NCBI RefSeq assembly: GCF_943734655.1
Contig: NC_071354.1
Coordinates: 163,619,142 to 163,683,141 of the forward strand
DNA: 64,000 bases
Reading direction: 5' to 3'
Source of the DNA: Sabethes cyaneus
Taxonomy: Eukaryota > Arthropoda > Insecta > Diptera > Culicidae
Position 1 is the stretch's first letter. Each line of letters opens with the position of its first letter. The position numbers and the translations under genes are program-made. The notes under the pieces were generated by a model. That model saw nothing but the letters and a program-made list of their open reading frames with translations. It ran no database searches and had not been told where the DNA came from. Of the stretch, positions 1 to 12,000 are shown piece after piece.

Positions 1-1284
1 AAAAGTTATGTCTGCCGGCTGTCGAAAAAGCTTCCGTCTTTTTCGCTGTCAGTGATGTCTGTCAGATCTCAGAATGTGTTCGAACCTGAGAGAGAGTCGC
101 GGAGACGGTCTTCTTTTTCTTATGCTTTGGCTGTTCTTCTTCTTCCTATTACGTTTGCTTTCATTTTCGGGCAAATAAATGAAACTTGTGCGTGAACATC
201 TCATTGGACGTGTGAAGTGTGCATTTTATAATAACATATTTTGGTGTTAATTGTCACACGGGCATTTCAGTTTTTGCAAAAATGTTAATTTACAATTGAG
301 ACAAACAAGACTAATTCAATTCCGAATGTGTTTTTCACAAAAACACCGGCAGAAAACTTATGAGAATTAACAATACTTTTCCATTTTGGGACAACGATAA
401 CGACTGGCTGCATTTGACAGATCGTACTGGCTGCATTTGACGTTAGAATTTTTCCTCTTCGCGAATCTCTCTCAGGTTCGAACCGTTCGAACAACTCCAG
501 GTTGTTGACAATCGTGCTTTTATTATTTGATGTTATTGACATAAATTTCAGTGATCAGTTCTAATGCCATCCAGAAACTTATTGATATTTTTATGAATAG
601 ACAGTATACCGCACTTCCCACCAAACTGGACTCTGCAGTTTGAAAGTGCGACTGCCCAAACTGCGACCAACTGAAATCACTGTAGTTAGAAAGAGAAAGA
701 GCAACAACGAGAATGTTGCTGTTTCGTTCCGTCATGTACATTGGTATTAGGGAAAATAGTCCAGATTTAGCTGCCAGGCACAATATATATCATAATTTTT
801 TGCATCAATAATTGAATATTGAATATCACTTGAATATTATTTTTGTAACAAGACTGTTTATTATGTTGTTCGTGTTTCGCCATTTTTTTGTTGCTCAAGT
901 TGAAAGAAGCTTGTCTTGGGGTTACATTGCAATACCATGCGAATGACAAATGTCAAAAGTTTCTGGTTTCTTGCTTTTAACTTTCCGACATTTGAGTTTC
1001 ACTCGTTTGTGGTTGAAAAAAGTTCACTTTTGTTAAAATTAATTATTTTCATGGTGCTGAACTTTTTAACGTTATCATAGAATGATAAATAAGCTGGCGA
1101 TAAAGTTTCATTTTGTCTAGCAGTAGTTTTCAATGGACTGTCAGTAGTGTTGTTGAGCAAAATGGAGTGATTGCCGGAAACGTTTAGTTAACGCGACAGC
1201 ACGCACTATAGAGCTGTAACCTGTCTCAAACCGTAACATTTTTTTTTCTAATGGTTTTTGAAAAGGACAAAGGAGAAAATAAGG
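1..1284. other. 5' flank of the first gene, no coding sequence seen
   Basis: AT-rich sequence with no convincing open frame or exon on either strand. It holds an inverted repeat (78-483, listed separately) and presumably the promoter and 5' UTR of the gene starting at 1285. No TATA box was recognised. Short direct copies of GGCTGCATTTGA lie near 408 and 429. I looked here for the missing N-terminal exons of Hen1 and found none. Confidence 0.5.
78..483. repeat. short inverted repeat flanking about 400 bp
   Basis: Positions 78-100 (GTTCGAACCTGAGAGAG...) match the reverse complement of 461-483 with about one mismatch. The 360 bp between them have no coding potential. This could be a small TIR element, but I see no clear target-site duplication. 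Confidence 0.45.
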
Positions 1285-4200
1285 ATGAGCACCGACGAGT
1301 TTATTTATAGTGTGATCAACAGTGATAACGTAGCGCAGTTCGATTTGAACTTGATTGCCAACACGCTGGCCAATGTAGATTCTTTGATCCGACAGATAAA
1401 GAGTCAGCAGGTGGAGAACGAAAATCTGAAGGAGAAAATTTCTTCATTACGGACCACCGCATTGCAAATCAAGCAAATCTATCAGGATGAGAAAGACAAG
1501 AATAAAATAACGGTGAACCGTGAAAAGGATTACATAAGGCAATTGCAGATACTGGAATCGAGAGCTTTAGCTGCAGAAAATGGTCAAGTTAATGCGGAAT
1601 TACGTGAAAAGGAAACAGTGGCTGAACTTGATCGGCAACTGCAAAACAGCAAGCACCGCTATGATTCTCTTGCGTGTGACATGGTCAAAAACTGTTCACT
1701 GTTATGGGAGAATAGTTTGCTTCCCAGTGATCAGCAGATGAGATTCCGAGATGTCAAGAGCCACGTTCAAGGCCTGATTCAATGTGGAAAAGAAATTCCT
1801 GAAGATGTTGTTGCCTCTTTGAATCGCAAAAAAGGTTCCAGAAAACGTCGCAAATCAGAAAGTGAAACTCGTGACCAAGCCACAATTACCGTCGCTCCAT
1901 CGTGTGTTTCAGTGGGTGTTAACACTGCTAGAGAATTGCCTTGTCAAGCAACTGCATCAACATCGACACATGATTTAATGAACAACAGTCTTCTTGAAAC
2001 CGGAAAGAAACCTAGAGCCCCTCTAGTTGACAAAAGTACAATGTACTGCAGTTCGACCATTACTCGGTCTACTTGCACATCTGCATTTATAAAAAAAGTC
2101 GATGTTGGCGTTAACTTTCCGGAAGTGGTTCCAAAATCTATAAACGATATTTTAAAAGAATGCGTCGTCGAGCTTCCATCGCTTCTTACTCCGATATTGG
2201 ACGATGTTCTTGTTCATAAAGAATCGGTACATACGCAAACGGAGCCATTGTCGACGGAAATATCTCAACCAAAGATACAAAAAGTTCATTGCGGAACTAA
2301 TACCAACTTGCGAAACATTCGTCGGAGAATAGACTACGTTCGTAAGATGGAAAATGTGTCTGTCAGCAGTCACTTGTTATCCAGCATCAAAAAGGAAGAA
2401 TCGGTGTCACCAACTGCATCGATCCTGAACCTGCCCGACGCATTTCATCAATCGGAGGATCACCCTGGGGTCAACCCGCAGCTATCGCATTTATGGGCCT
2501 TGCTAGGCGAAACAATGTTCCGTCTGTTGGGAAGCGGTCGTTTATTTGACAGTCAGTGCTACAATACTATCAATGAGCGAATGACAATGATTAATAGCTT
2601 GATTGATTCGGATACCGTCCGGGGCAAAGAAATGATGAATAAAGTTTTTGCAGCAGCATCGGCTGCGATAATATCTGGTGAAAAACAGTGCGGAGCTGGT
2701 AAAGGAGTGGTAGGTCGACATCAGGAAAACCCGGAGGAATCTGTTTATGCAAATCATGAGAAAAACATGTCAGCATATGAGGAGGGTAGCGTTTTGATGC
2801 AAGAGCGGCAGGAAGGAGATGAAGGTTTGTTAAAACCAAACCAAAGCAGCAATTGCAAAAATGATTCGTTTTTTTTTTGTTTTAGAATCACAAAATAACA
2901 TTCAACCTGAAACTTGTCTTGAAAATGACATAAATACGAGCGAAATCATACCTACACCGGAGTTTTCCACAGTCAAAAATGTTGTAGCAGTTATTGAAAC
3001 ACCAGAGTTCTGTGCAACGGAAGTTTCGATTCCATCAGGTACGTTCTTTGTCATTCCTTTTTCTATATACCTTAAATAAAATAGATATAAATGTAGCAAT
3101 AATTGGATTGGTCATATTTTTTCAGAAAATTCTGTGAGTGTAGAATCTGAAAAAACTAACGAAAGCTCGGTAATAGCCCCGGAAGCTACTTTGTCATCAA
3201 CTGTAAACGAACCTGTTCTAGAATCAAGTTCGTTATCTGTTGAGGATACTACTCCCGTACTAATGGAACAAAACGTCGATCCAGGATCAATTGACGTTGG
3301 ACGGGTGGATGCATCTGCGCTTGAAGAGAACGATGAAATAGCAAACCAACTGAGACTTATGGAAGAAGGCAATGTGTCTTCGAATGAAGTGCTTCCAAAT
3401 ATCGTCAATTATGCTGCTTTGCTTGAAACCAGTCAAAAAAAAATTCTTCATGTAGTTCGTGATGAAGATTCGCTTTCTAGTAGTACTGAAGATGAGCATG
3501 ACCAGATGTTGATCATTGAGTGTTCACCGATACGCTCGTTGCCTAGACCAAGCTGTACGACGGTTGGTAACAATGGGACACTGATATCGCCGATTAAGGT
3601 AAAAGAAACTAATGAACTGGTAAAGGACCAGTTTAAAACACCGACGAGTCCGGCCATCAGTAAACGAAAGCTGCGAGAACGGCTGGAAGGTACACCACCA
3701 AAGCGAGGCCGATTGTCGCCAACCACAGAGGCACTATTGGAGGACGACTGGGATCGGAAGTTGTTGTGTATAAAGAATTACTTTAGCTATCCGTCGAGTT
3801 TAATTCCTATAGAGGATTGTCAAAGTTCTGATGTTGATGAGAATGAAGCTGATGATAAGAAAAAGACGCTAAGTGGAGTTAGAGAGTCATGCATGCGGCC
3901 GGGTACAGTAGAGTTAATCCACAGTGACGATGATACAGAACAAGACTTAAAACCTGCAGCAAATTTATTGCATCTTATGCAAACTCAAGTGGATGCTACA
4001 ATAACTACTGCAAACCTGCCAAGCTCTCCGAAATCGCCTATGGAGGGTAAGAAGTGTTTTTTTTATTATACTAAGTTCTGGGGAGTAACTTTTATTCTTT
4101 TTCAGATTCAGCGAGTGGTTCTCAATGGAACGATTTCAAAGTACCTCTTAGTATCGAAACGGGATCTAACGAAACCCCTACATTTAACACGGATTCACCG

Positions 4201-5649
4201 GAATCGCCTCTGCTAGAAGACTCTCCAATGTCACCTGTGCCTGAAATAGAAACTGATACACTCTTCAGCTGTGATGATTCTCCTATGTCTCCTCCAATAG
4301 ATAGCCGCATGTCTATCTATAACGAAATAGTGGAGCCACAAATCATCCCATTGGAACACGTCTACGCTAGTCATTTTGCTCGCAAGCAGGGTAGTACACC
4401 GATTGCAAAAACCATTGCCCTTTACAGTAAGAATAGGCGCGCTCAAGTGTTGCGACAGTTTCCTTCGGAAGCTGCTTTAATTCAAAACGTTTGCCAAATT
4501 ATCAAAAACTACATCAGCGATGATTGGACAATAGACACTTTGAAACAACGAAGTGAAGAATTGCTAGGGCTAACCAAGGATTCGCGGATAATATCTCTGG
4601 CAATGATTGATAGTGTCATCTCCTATGGAGATATGCCAGTAGATGTCCAGTGTTCCCCTCCAGCACCTCCGTTGCCTAAGGTGGTCCAACAACTGGTGTT
4701 ACTTGCAAAAACATTGAATGAATCAATTTTCAATCTTGACAGAGTGATGCTGCAAGAAATCGATCGGAAAGTTTTTACGTTAAAGTCCGATAAAGAGAAG
4801 TTGGAAGAGTTAATCGCGGTAACGCATTTATATATTGGAATTTGCGACTGTAATCGGTTATATGGTTGCACGGCTAGGCTGTACATTTTCAAAAGCTTGT
4901 ACTATTTTAATTTTAAAGGACTACCTCTATTGTACCATGTACTGAAAGCTTTCCCACATGCTCTGCCAAAGAAAAGTAGCATGCATTACGATAACTCTGA
5001 TGCAATGGTGAGCACACTCCGAACAATTCTAATGAATCTTAACTACAAGGAACGATCCAGTGATCTAAATGCTCATATGTTTAAGAAAACTGAATTACAC
5101 AAGCTGCTCAAATTTTTTTACGGCTACCAGCAAGGCTCACCAACATACGAAGAACTAATCGTTAATTTAGTGGAAAAGATCAAAGCCAATAAGCTTCGGA
5201 ATGTGGACTACTGCTTGATTCTAGTGGCCAAACGAAAAGGATACGAATGGTCCAAAAAACACATCGTCGAGAAATACCTCTACCCCTTATTGGACGATTA
5301 TCTGAAACGACTCGATGCGGACGGAAAGCTGAATGAGCAAGTGGTCTGTTTGATTTTCACAATTTCATCCATCCTGAAAACTTCACCTAATGGTCAGGAT
5401 ATAACGGGTTTTATGCAGAACCTAGGTCGTATCGTTCAAATGACGAATGGTAATCCAATGGTACAGGAATCAGCCGTTGCCGCATTGCTACGCATGTCAC
5501 GGTATGGTTTCGCAGATATCTATGAATGGTTGTGTAAGTGGCGGCCCAATTACGCGGTAAGCGTCAGGACGAAACTTATGCTGGCTACGTTCGTCCATCG
5601 AAAAGAGCAGCGGTTCTGGCAACGGCTCTGCCAGAAAACGATCGTGTAG
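1285..5649 (+). CDS. large coiled-coil nuclear protein, tentative little elongation complex subunit 1 (Ice1)
   Basis: Four exons, 1285-2824, 2886-3038, 3126-4046 and 4106-5649, joined by three GT-AG introns of 59-87 bp, keep one frame and give 1385 residues. The ATG at 1285 opens the sequence MSTDEFIYSV; no other in-frame ATG lies just upstream. Residues about 25-130 are a heptad-rich coiled coil. A basic stretch (RKKGSRKRRK, 181-190) is a likely nuclear localisation signal. The middle is acidic, Ser/Thr/Pro-rich and probably disordered, with a TQT motif. The last 450 residues (exon 4) are hydrophobic-helical and look folded. This plan (N-terminal coiled coil, long disordered middle, helical C-terminus) fits ICE1, scaffold of the little elongation complex that promotes snRNA transcription. 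I recognise the plan more than the sequence, so the name is uncertain; the gene structure is much firmer. AATAAA signals follow at about 5828 and 5887. Confidence 0.85.
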
Positions 5650-5827
5650 TCTGTGATTAAAAAGGAGCATTGGGTTGAAAAACCGTAACTATTTATTGTA
5701 TGATCGTTGCGTATGCTGGCGGTTCATGTTTCTTAGGAAAAGGCTGGGAGTAATATGAATAGAAGATAAGCGAGATTTGTGCATCTTTATTTTTATAAGG
5801 AATGAAAAACTGAGACAATCAGTTTAT

Positions 5828-5892
5828 AATAAAGATGTTTCCTTTTACTAATAATGAATTGTATATAGTTAATTGCGAAATTAGGAAATAAA
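5828..5892 (+). terminator. candidate poly(A) signals of the 1285-5649 gene
   Basis: AATAAA occurs at 5828-5833 and again at 5887-5892, about 180-240 bp after the stop codon at 5647-5649, a normal 3' UTR length for an insect gene. The rest of 5650-6015 is AT-rich and contains no exon. Confidence 0.5.
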
Positions 5893-6015
5893 TTTTCAAT
5901 GGGGAGTATCCCATTTTTCAATCTGTTATTAAATCTGTTTTTTTTCTGCTTGCTTATGATGGTAGTGAGAAAATAAGTATAAATGTTGTAAGCATATCTA
6001 TATTTACCCCTGTAG

Positions 6016-9000
6016 GTTGACATTGACGAAGAATTACTAACGAAATGGAATCATAGCGTTCGACCACTATTTATGGAATACATTCAGCGAAGACTAACCG
6101 AGCTTTCCGTTGAAGTATGGCGTGGGAGTATTTCCGCTTTCCACGAATGTCTCAAAGATACGGACGTTGTGATAGGCATCGAAATGTAAGTAGATATATG
6201 TATTTCTATCTGCCAATAAATGTGTACTGTAAAACGACGCACTTAAAAATTCCAATTTCGTCGAGAATGACGAATTTGCGAGATATTCTGTAATCAATAC
6301 TAAAACAATTAAAATTAAAAAATTCAATTAAACTTGCACAACCCCCGAACAGTTTAAAGGAACTCATTTGTCATATTTTAATAAGAACTTTAAAAAACAC
6401 TATAAGAAAATGCCGTCTTTCGGCAAAGTTCTGTAAAATAACACTACCTAACTGGTCTCCCAATTGCACCAAAAGCACTGAGAGAATGCATTTTTCTGAA
6501 TGCATTGGCAGTTTGTTATTCCCTGGGATGGTGCATCACACCTCCCAGTAGGTCTCGAGGTATGACCTAATAAGCCAGCCGTCATATGTTCGAATCTCGA
6601 CTGGGAGAGACTGTTAGAGTCAATAAGATCGTGGCAACTGGCCCTGCAACTGTCTTGTACAGCTGGCCGCGAAGTCTGTCGTATAAAAACAGAAGGTCAA
6701 GTTTCGATAACGGGATGTAGCACCTAGGCTTTGCTTTGCTTTGGTGCATCACACCAAATACAATCGTTGTTTGACATCGTATCCAAAAAGCAAAGTATAC
6801 AACCTATATTCCATTTGACCTTCTGTTTGATTTATTCGACAAGTTTCTTATTTGACTGGACGACAGATAGCGTACCTCGAGGTCAACTGAAAGGCCAGAA
6901 ACACTCCTTTTGCTTCTCTAGCAGCTTAGATCCGGGATGGCTCGTGCTGTATTAAGAACTTGTCTCCATTGTACTCAGTCTAGTCTACAATCAGTCAGGT
7001 TACTCGTTGCCACTTCGTTTCGACACTCGCCAGTCCGTGTTTGAAGAGAGAACAGATTTCACTGCACATGCTTTCACTATAGGGCAAAATATCTTTACAT
7101 TGCATAGAGACTTCTATGCTTCTTGCTTCTTGTAAAAGTAATTTTGCTCTTGGTTTTACATGAGAAATTGGGGATTGCTTGCTTGAAAACGCTGGATCTC
7201 TGGATAGGCAAAGAATACCTCGTGACGATAAGTGATTCCCATGTAAAAAATCTGGGGAATACGATGGAGTTGGAACTTTTGAGATCAAATTGTATGCAAT
7301 GAGAGAAAAATAGAAATTTAGTTTTTAAATCGAATTAAAAAATATTTGGCAGAACTGGTGCTAAAAAGTTGGGCAATTTTCTTTGAAAATGTGTAGTGTC
7401 TTTCTAGACTGAATAGTTCCGGAGAATAAGCAAAAGAAAATAGGCGGATTTGACGAAAACAAGGCTTTTGCTTATAAAAGGGAGGCTCCCATAAAGGGAG
7501 GGGGAGTCCGATCGGCACCAACCTTGGGATTTTTGCTTTTTTGATCCAAAACGAACATTCTGACCGAATTTGGTAAAAATCCAAGAAGGTCGATTACGCG
7601 GGTCTCGGACACTTGGCGTGGAATGACCCATACACATTGACAGTTTTCCGCTCAGTAGACTAAAAGAATACCTACTTTGACTACTCCGCCCCGATAGAAT
7701 AAAACTGATGTATGTATGTTAGTATCTATGTATGTATGTATGTGTGTATGTATGTATGTATGTGTGTATGTATGTATGTATGTATGTATGTATGTATGTA
7801 TGTATGTATGTGTGTATATGTATGTATGAAAGTATGTATGTATGTATGTACACAGAGAGGAAAGCCATCTTCAGTTCAAGGTCAAGTGGATTTAATTGAA
7901 ACTCACGTTTAGTAAATTTTTCTGCCATTTGGAAATTTCTTGTGCAAATCCTCCTCCTATTGCCTCAAACGGCATGAACGCCCAACCTACTTGATGATTT
8001 ACAAAAGATAGCATGTCATTTTTTGTTCGACAACAGATACAACCGCAGTTAATCCGCACATTTATCAATCTCTACTTGTAGCTATCCGCAATCCTTGACT
8101 TGTACTTCAATCAGTATCACTCACTAATAACATCTAACAACTTCCCAAGTCTATTCCTTCGTGAATAATTTATTTTCTCGAGTGGCTACTTTTCTCCTCT
8201 GTTTTTTCTAATCACACTTTTGTTTATTTTCCGTGTCATTAGTGGCATTGACGCAGGCAGTCCGGACGCTCGGAGGGGGCACGATTAGAGCGCAAACGCT
8301 TGGGTTTGCCTCACTCCCCCCGGTGAACTTATCCCGTTGCTGTGGTTCATCTCGTGTCTCTCCAAAGGCCCATTCAAAGAGTTGTTACGCTCCTTAGACG
8401 AACAGTTTCGGGGAAAATTTGATTCAACATCTTCGACAATTTCCCAACATTCTCGTGTCATTTCGTACGCCTGCTGATCATCGACAGGTATCCTCGAAGT
8501 CACCTTCGCCAAAAATGGTTGGTCATCACTTGCGACAAATGTCAACCTCGTCAAACCATTGCAACGTTATCGTCACATAGGCTCAACGGCTTCGTACCTC
8601 CTGATGACCCCAGTAGTAGGGGTAATTTGACTTCAGTGATGCTGCAGACTTCTCGCCTTGTCTTACACACGTTAAGCGGCTGAGCATTCAGCATACATTC
8701 GATCTCTATGAGCACTAATCGTCATGGAGGAAGAACTGCCATCCGAGATGGCCCTGAAACCGCATCCTGCTTTTTGCACCATTGACAATTTTTTCTGGCC
8801 TTCTCAAATGCAACTCGGGGGCGAGTAATGGTAAAACGCTACCGCATCTCGTTGATGGCTATTCCAAAGTTTCGATGGTGGAACCTCTCATGATAGCTGA
8901 TAATCAGTAGATGTGTAACAGAATGATCTATGATGACCCGCAAGGTTATAGGATACTTCCCATCTGTGTCCAGGGACAATTACATTCCTTCGCTTTTCGT

Positions 9001-12000
9001 TGCATTTCCAAGACTCCTTTGTCATCTAGGATCGAGCTATATTTCAACAACACACTGTTCTTTGATATTTTCGTTGGTTGATTGCTTTCTCGCCCTGTTG
9101 CCAATATTGCAACTTCGAAAAGTACGGCAGGACGCATCAATTCCTCGTCAGTCTTTGAACAGTATGGCCGGTCACTCTGTAACACGTTTCGACAGGAACT
9201 TCGGTTCCTTATACTATCTGCCATTAGAATTGACATCCGGCTGTCGCTTCTACTTTATACCGTCATCCGCAACATAACATTTTGTGGGTACCCATTTCCA
9301 GTCATGGATTTCGGAAACCTCTAGGATTTCGCTCATACACGAACTGCAACGAAGGGAGAGCAACGTCGCTGGTCACTTCGTAAAGGGTGTTCACGGTAAA
9401 ATTGCAATACATTCAAATTGCTCTAACTTTTGAACCTTTGAGTAAACTTAATTGAAATTTTGCATGGAGAAAGTTCAAAGTGTATTGTTTACACTGTGCG
9501 AATCTTTTCACCAAGTCTGCAAAGATCTGAAAAAATCCGAATTCTATGACTTCTCGTATCACAAAATGTTTCGAAGAACATCCAACATCGTTCGTTAGCC
9601 AAGGTGCGGAAAAAAGTCGTCCGTATATTACTGAGGATCACACTCGCGTAGATGGGGAACTAAACTTCTCTGTTCCAGATGTGGCAAAAAACTGAATCTG
9701 AGCAAAAGGTTCGTGCAAAAGTTGAAAGTTTACCAAGAAATTCTTGATATGGCAAGCAATTTGTTCATGTGGAAAGCGGAGTACGCGTTTGCTATAATGC
9801 TATAATGCATATAATGTCGGTTTCGTGCCGAAAGATCTTAACCTCCCAAATAAGCCGGAGCTGCGGCCAATCGAAAAAAACAGAAGCACAAGCTTCTGAA
9901 ACGTCCTAAAGTAATCCAAACAGTTGAAGAAATGTAGAAAGAATGGGTAAATATGCAAAAGCATGTCATTTTTGAGTTTGTGCAAAACGTCATGGGTGGA
10001 GTTAAGACCAAACCACGGCAGTTAAGGCAGTCGGATACGGAGGCAAAATTGAATAAAATAATTTAATTAAGTTTAATTGCAAGAGCAAGAGTGGAATAAT
10101 AGTGGAATAAGAGTGGAATGAACATTGCGTCATCACATTGCGTCATAGGAACAGTCCCATTTTCTATGAAGTTTCCTATATAAATGAGACTGTTATGCGA
10201 TTCACGGCGTGTATTAGCTGCATTGCTGAGGAATTGTTGAATACGAGTCGAATAATCGTCATACAAATGTATCAGCAGCACCACTAAGAGCAGGTGTAAA
10301 ATAAAAGGTGCTTGATGGCAACCAATAACTTGAATAACACTTTATGATTTCACATCACGCCGATATTCGAATGAACTTTTTTGCGTCAACACTAAATTAT
10401 CAATTTGCAACCGAACTCAGATAAAGCTGCCGAATTTGTTATGCACACAATTATTTAACAATGAATAGATGTGATAAAGCGAGATACATTACTTTATTAC
10501 AAATAATTTATTAAATGTTTAACATGTGCTGAATAAATGTTTCTAAAGTAATTTTGTACAGCAGATGTCTAACATGATTTAAGAAACTACTTTTCGGCGC
10601 TTGAATGTATTTTAGCCGACATTTATTTCACGCTTGACAAACTTAAACTTATAAATCTACATCGGTTAAAAACTCAAATAAAGTAACTAAAATAAAGATG
10701 CTTTCTGCATATTTTTGTTTGTTTTTGCTTGTCTAAATGTCAAACTGCTGTAGAATAAAAACGTAGTTTCAGCGTCATCAACAAAAGTTGAATAAACATA
10801 TCCATACGTCCTGAATAAACGTTTTACTATTAGTGACTATACGTTTCATGAACGACATCCAAACACATCTTCCACAGTGCTGTTTAAATTCTCAAAAACT
10901 TCCTGCATTGAACAGAGGTATTAAAACATACTTTAAAAGCAGCTATACAGCATGTGCTGAATAAAAGCTGTCGGTTAACCGTTTAATAAGTAAAAATTAT
11001 TCCTTGGAGCGTACCAATACGTAATTTTTCAATTTAATCATAATATATAGCCCATTTTTTGATCATCAGGGTGATACAATGTTTTGTTTTTTTTTAACGT
11101 TTAAAAACATAGGGTCTTTATAAATTCTTCAATTGAATTACTGGTATTGTCATCGGGAAAAATGCTTTTAATTTACTTAATCTAATGTTAATCTTGAGCA
11201 AATTTAGACTGATTCATGCTACCCTTTCGTTTATGTATTCCAGTATTGAGCATCTTTTCCCTGAAGTTCTGGAAGGGGTTCCGCACAACGTATTTGGCTG
11301 TATCCGTCCAAAGGTAGCAATGTTCAGTACCCCAAATTCCGAGTACAATGTGCACTTTGATGGTTTGCTTGAAAACGGGTTCCGACATGAAGATCACAAA
11401 TTTGAGTGGACTCGAGCCCAGTTTAGGGAGTGGTGCGAACATATCTGCCAGCGGTATCCGGATTATACGGTAAAGTACTTCGGTATTGGTCCTCCGCCAA
11501 AGAACTCTGCAGATGTCGGATATGTGAGTCAGCTGGCAGTGTTCGTGAGAAAAGATTTTTTGCAAACATTAGTTGCTGCGACCGTTGAGCAGCATGCCAA
11601 CGAAAATGAAGAGCACACAGTTGCCAACGGAAATGAAGAGAACGCAGTTGCCAGTGGAAATGAAGAGCACGCAGTTGCCAATAGAAATGAAGGAAACGCA
11701 GCTGCCAGTGTTCCGGAATCCGCAGAGGGGTCGATTAATGAGGAGGCTGAAAAGGTGCCAAAGATGTATTTCGATGAAGATGTTGGCGAAATTGTTATGG
11801 TAAGGGAAGAAAGTGAAGAAGCTGTCGAAGCTTCAGTGGAAGGAACAAATGCACCAGTTTGTGCAAATGATTTTGATGATAATGATCTACTGCATGAAGA
11901 GGCGGATATAAGTAGTGATCATGATGAACCTAATGGGAGAGATATTGATTTCTATATCCCAATCGAGCGATCCCGTAATGATAGCGGAAATTATGACGAC

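Noticed and set aside
6094..6327. Minus-strand 77-codon frame over the Hen1 exon
   Set aside because: It is the antisense of the Hen1 exon at 6016-6185, where the plus-strand sequence matches the methyltransferase family.
7712..7928. Open frames on both strands of about 66-69 codons
   Set aside because: They are translations of the ATGT microsatellite (YVCM and HTYI repeats), not genes.
8930..9277. 115-codon open frame on the plus strand
   Set aside because: It is antisense to the BEL/Pao remnant, whose minus-strand motifs explain the open sequence.
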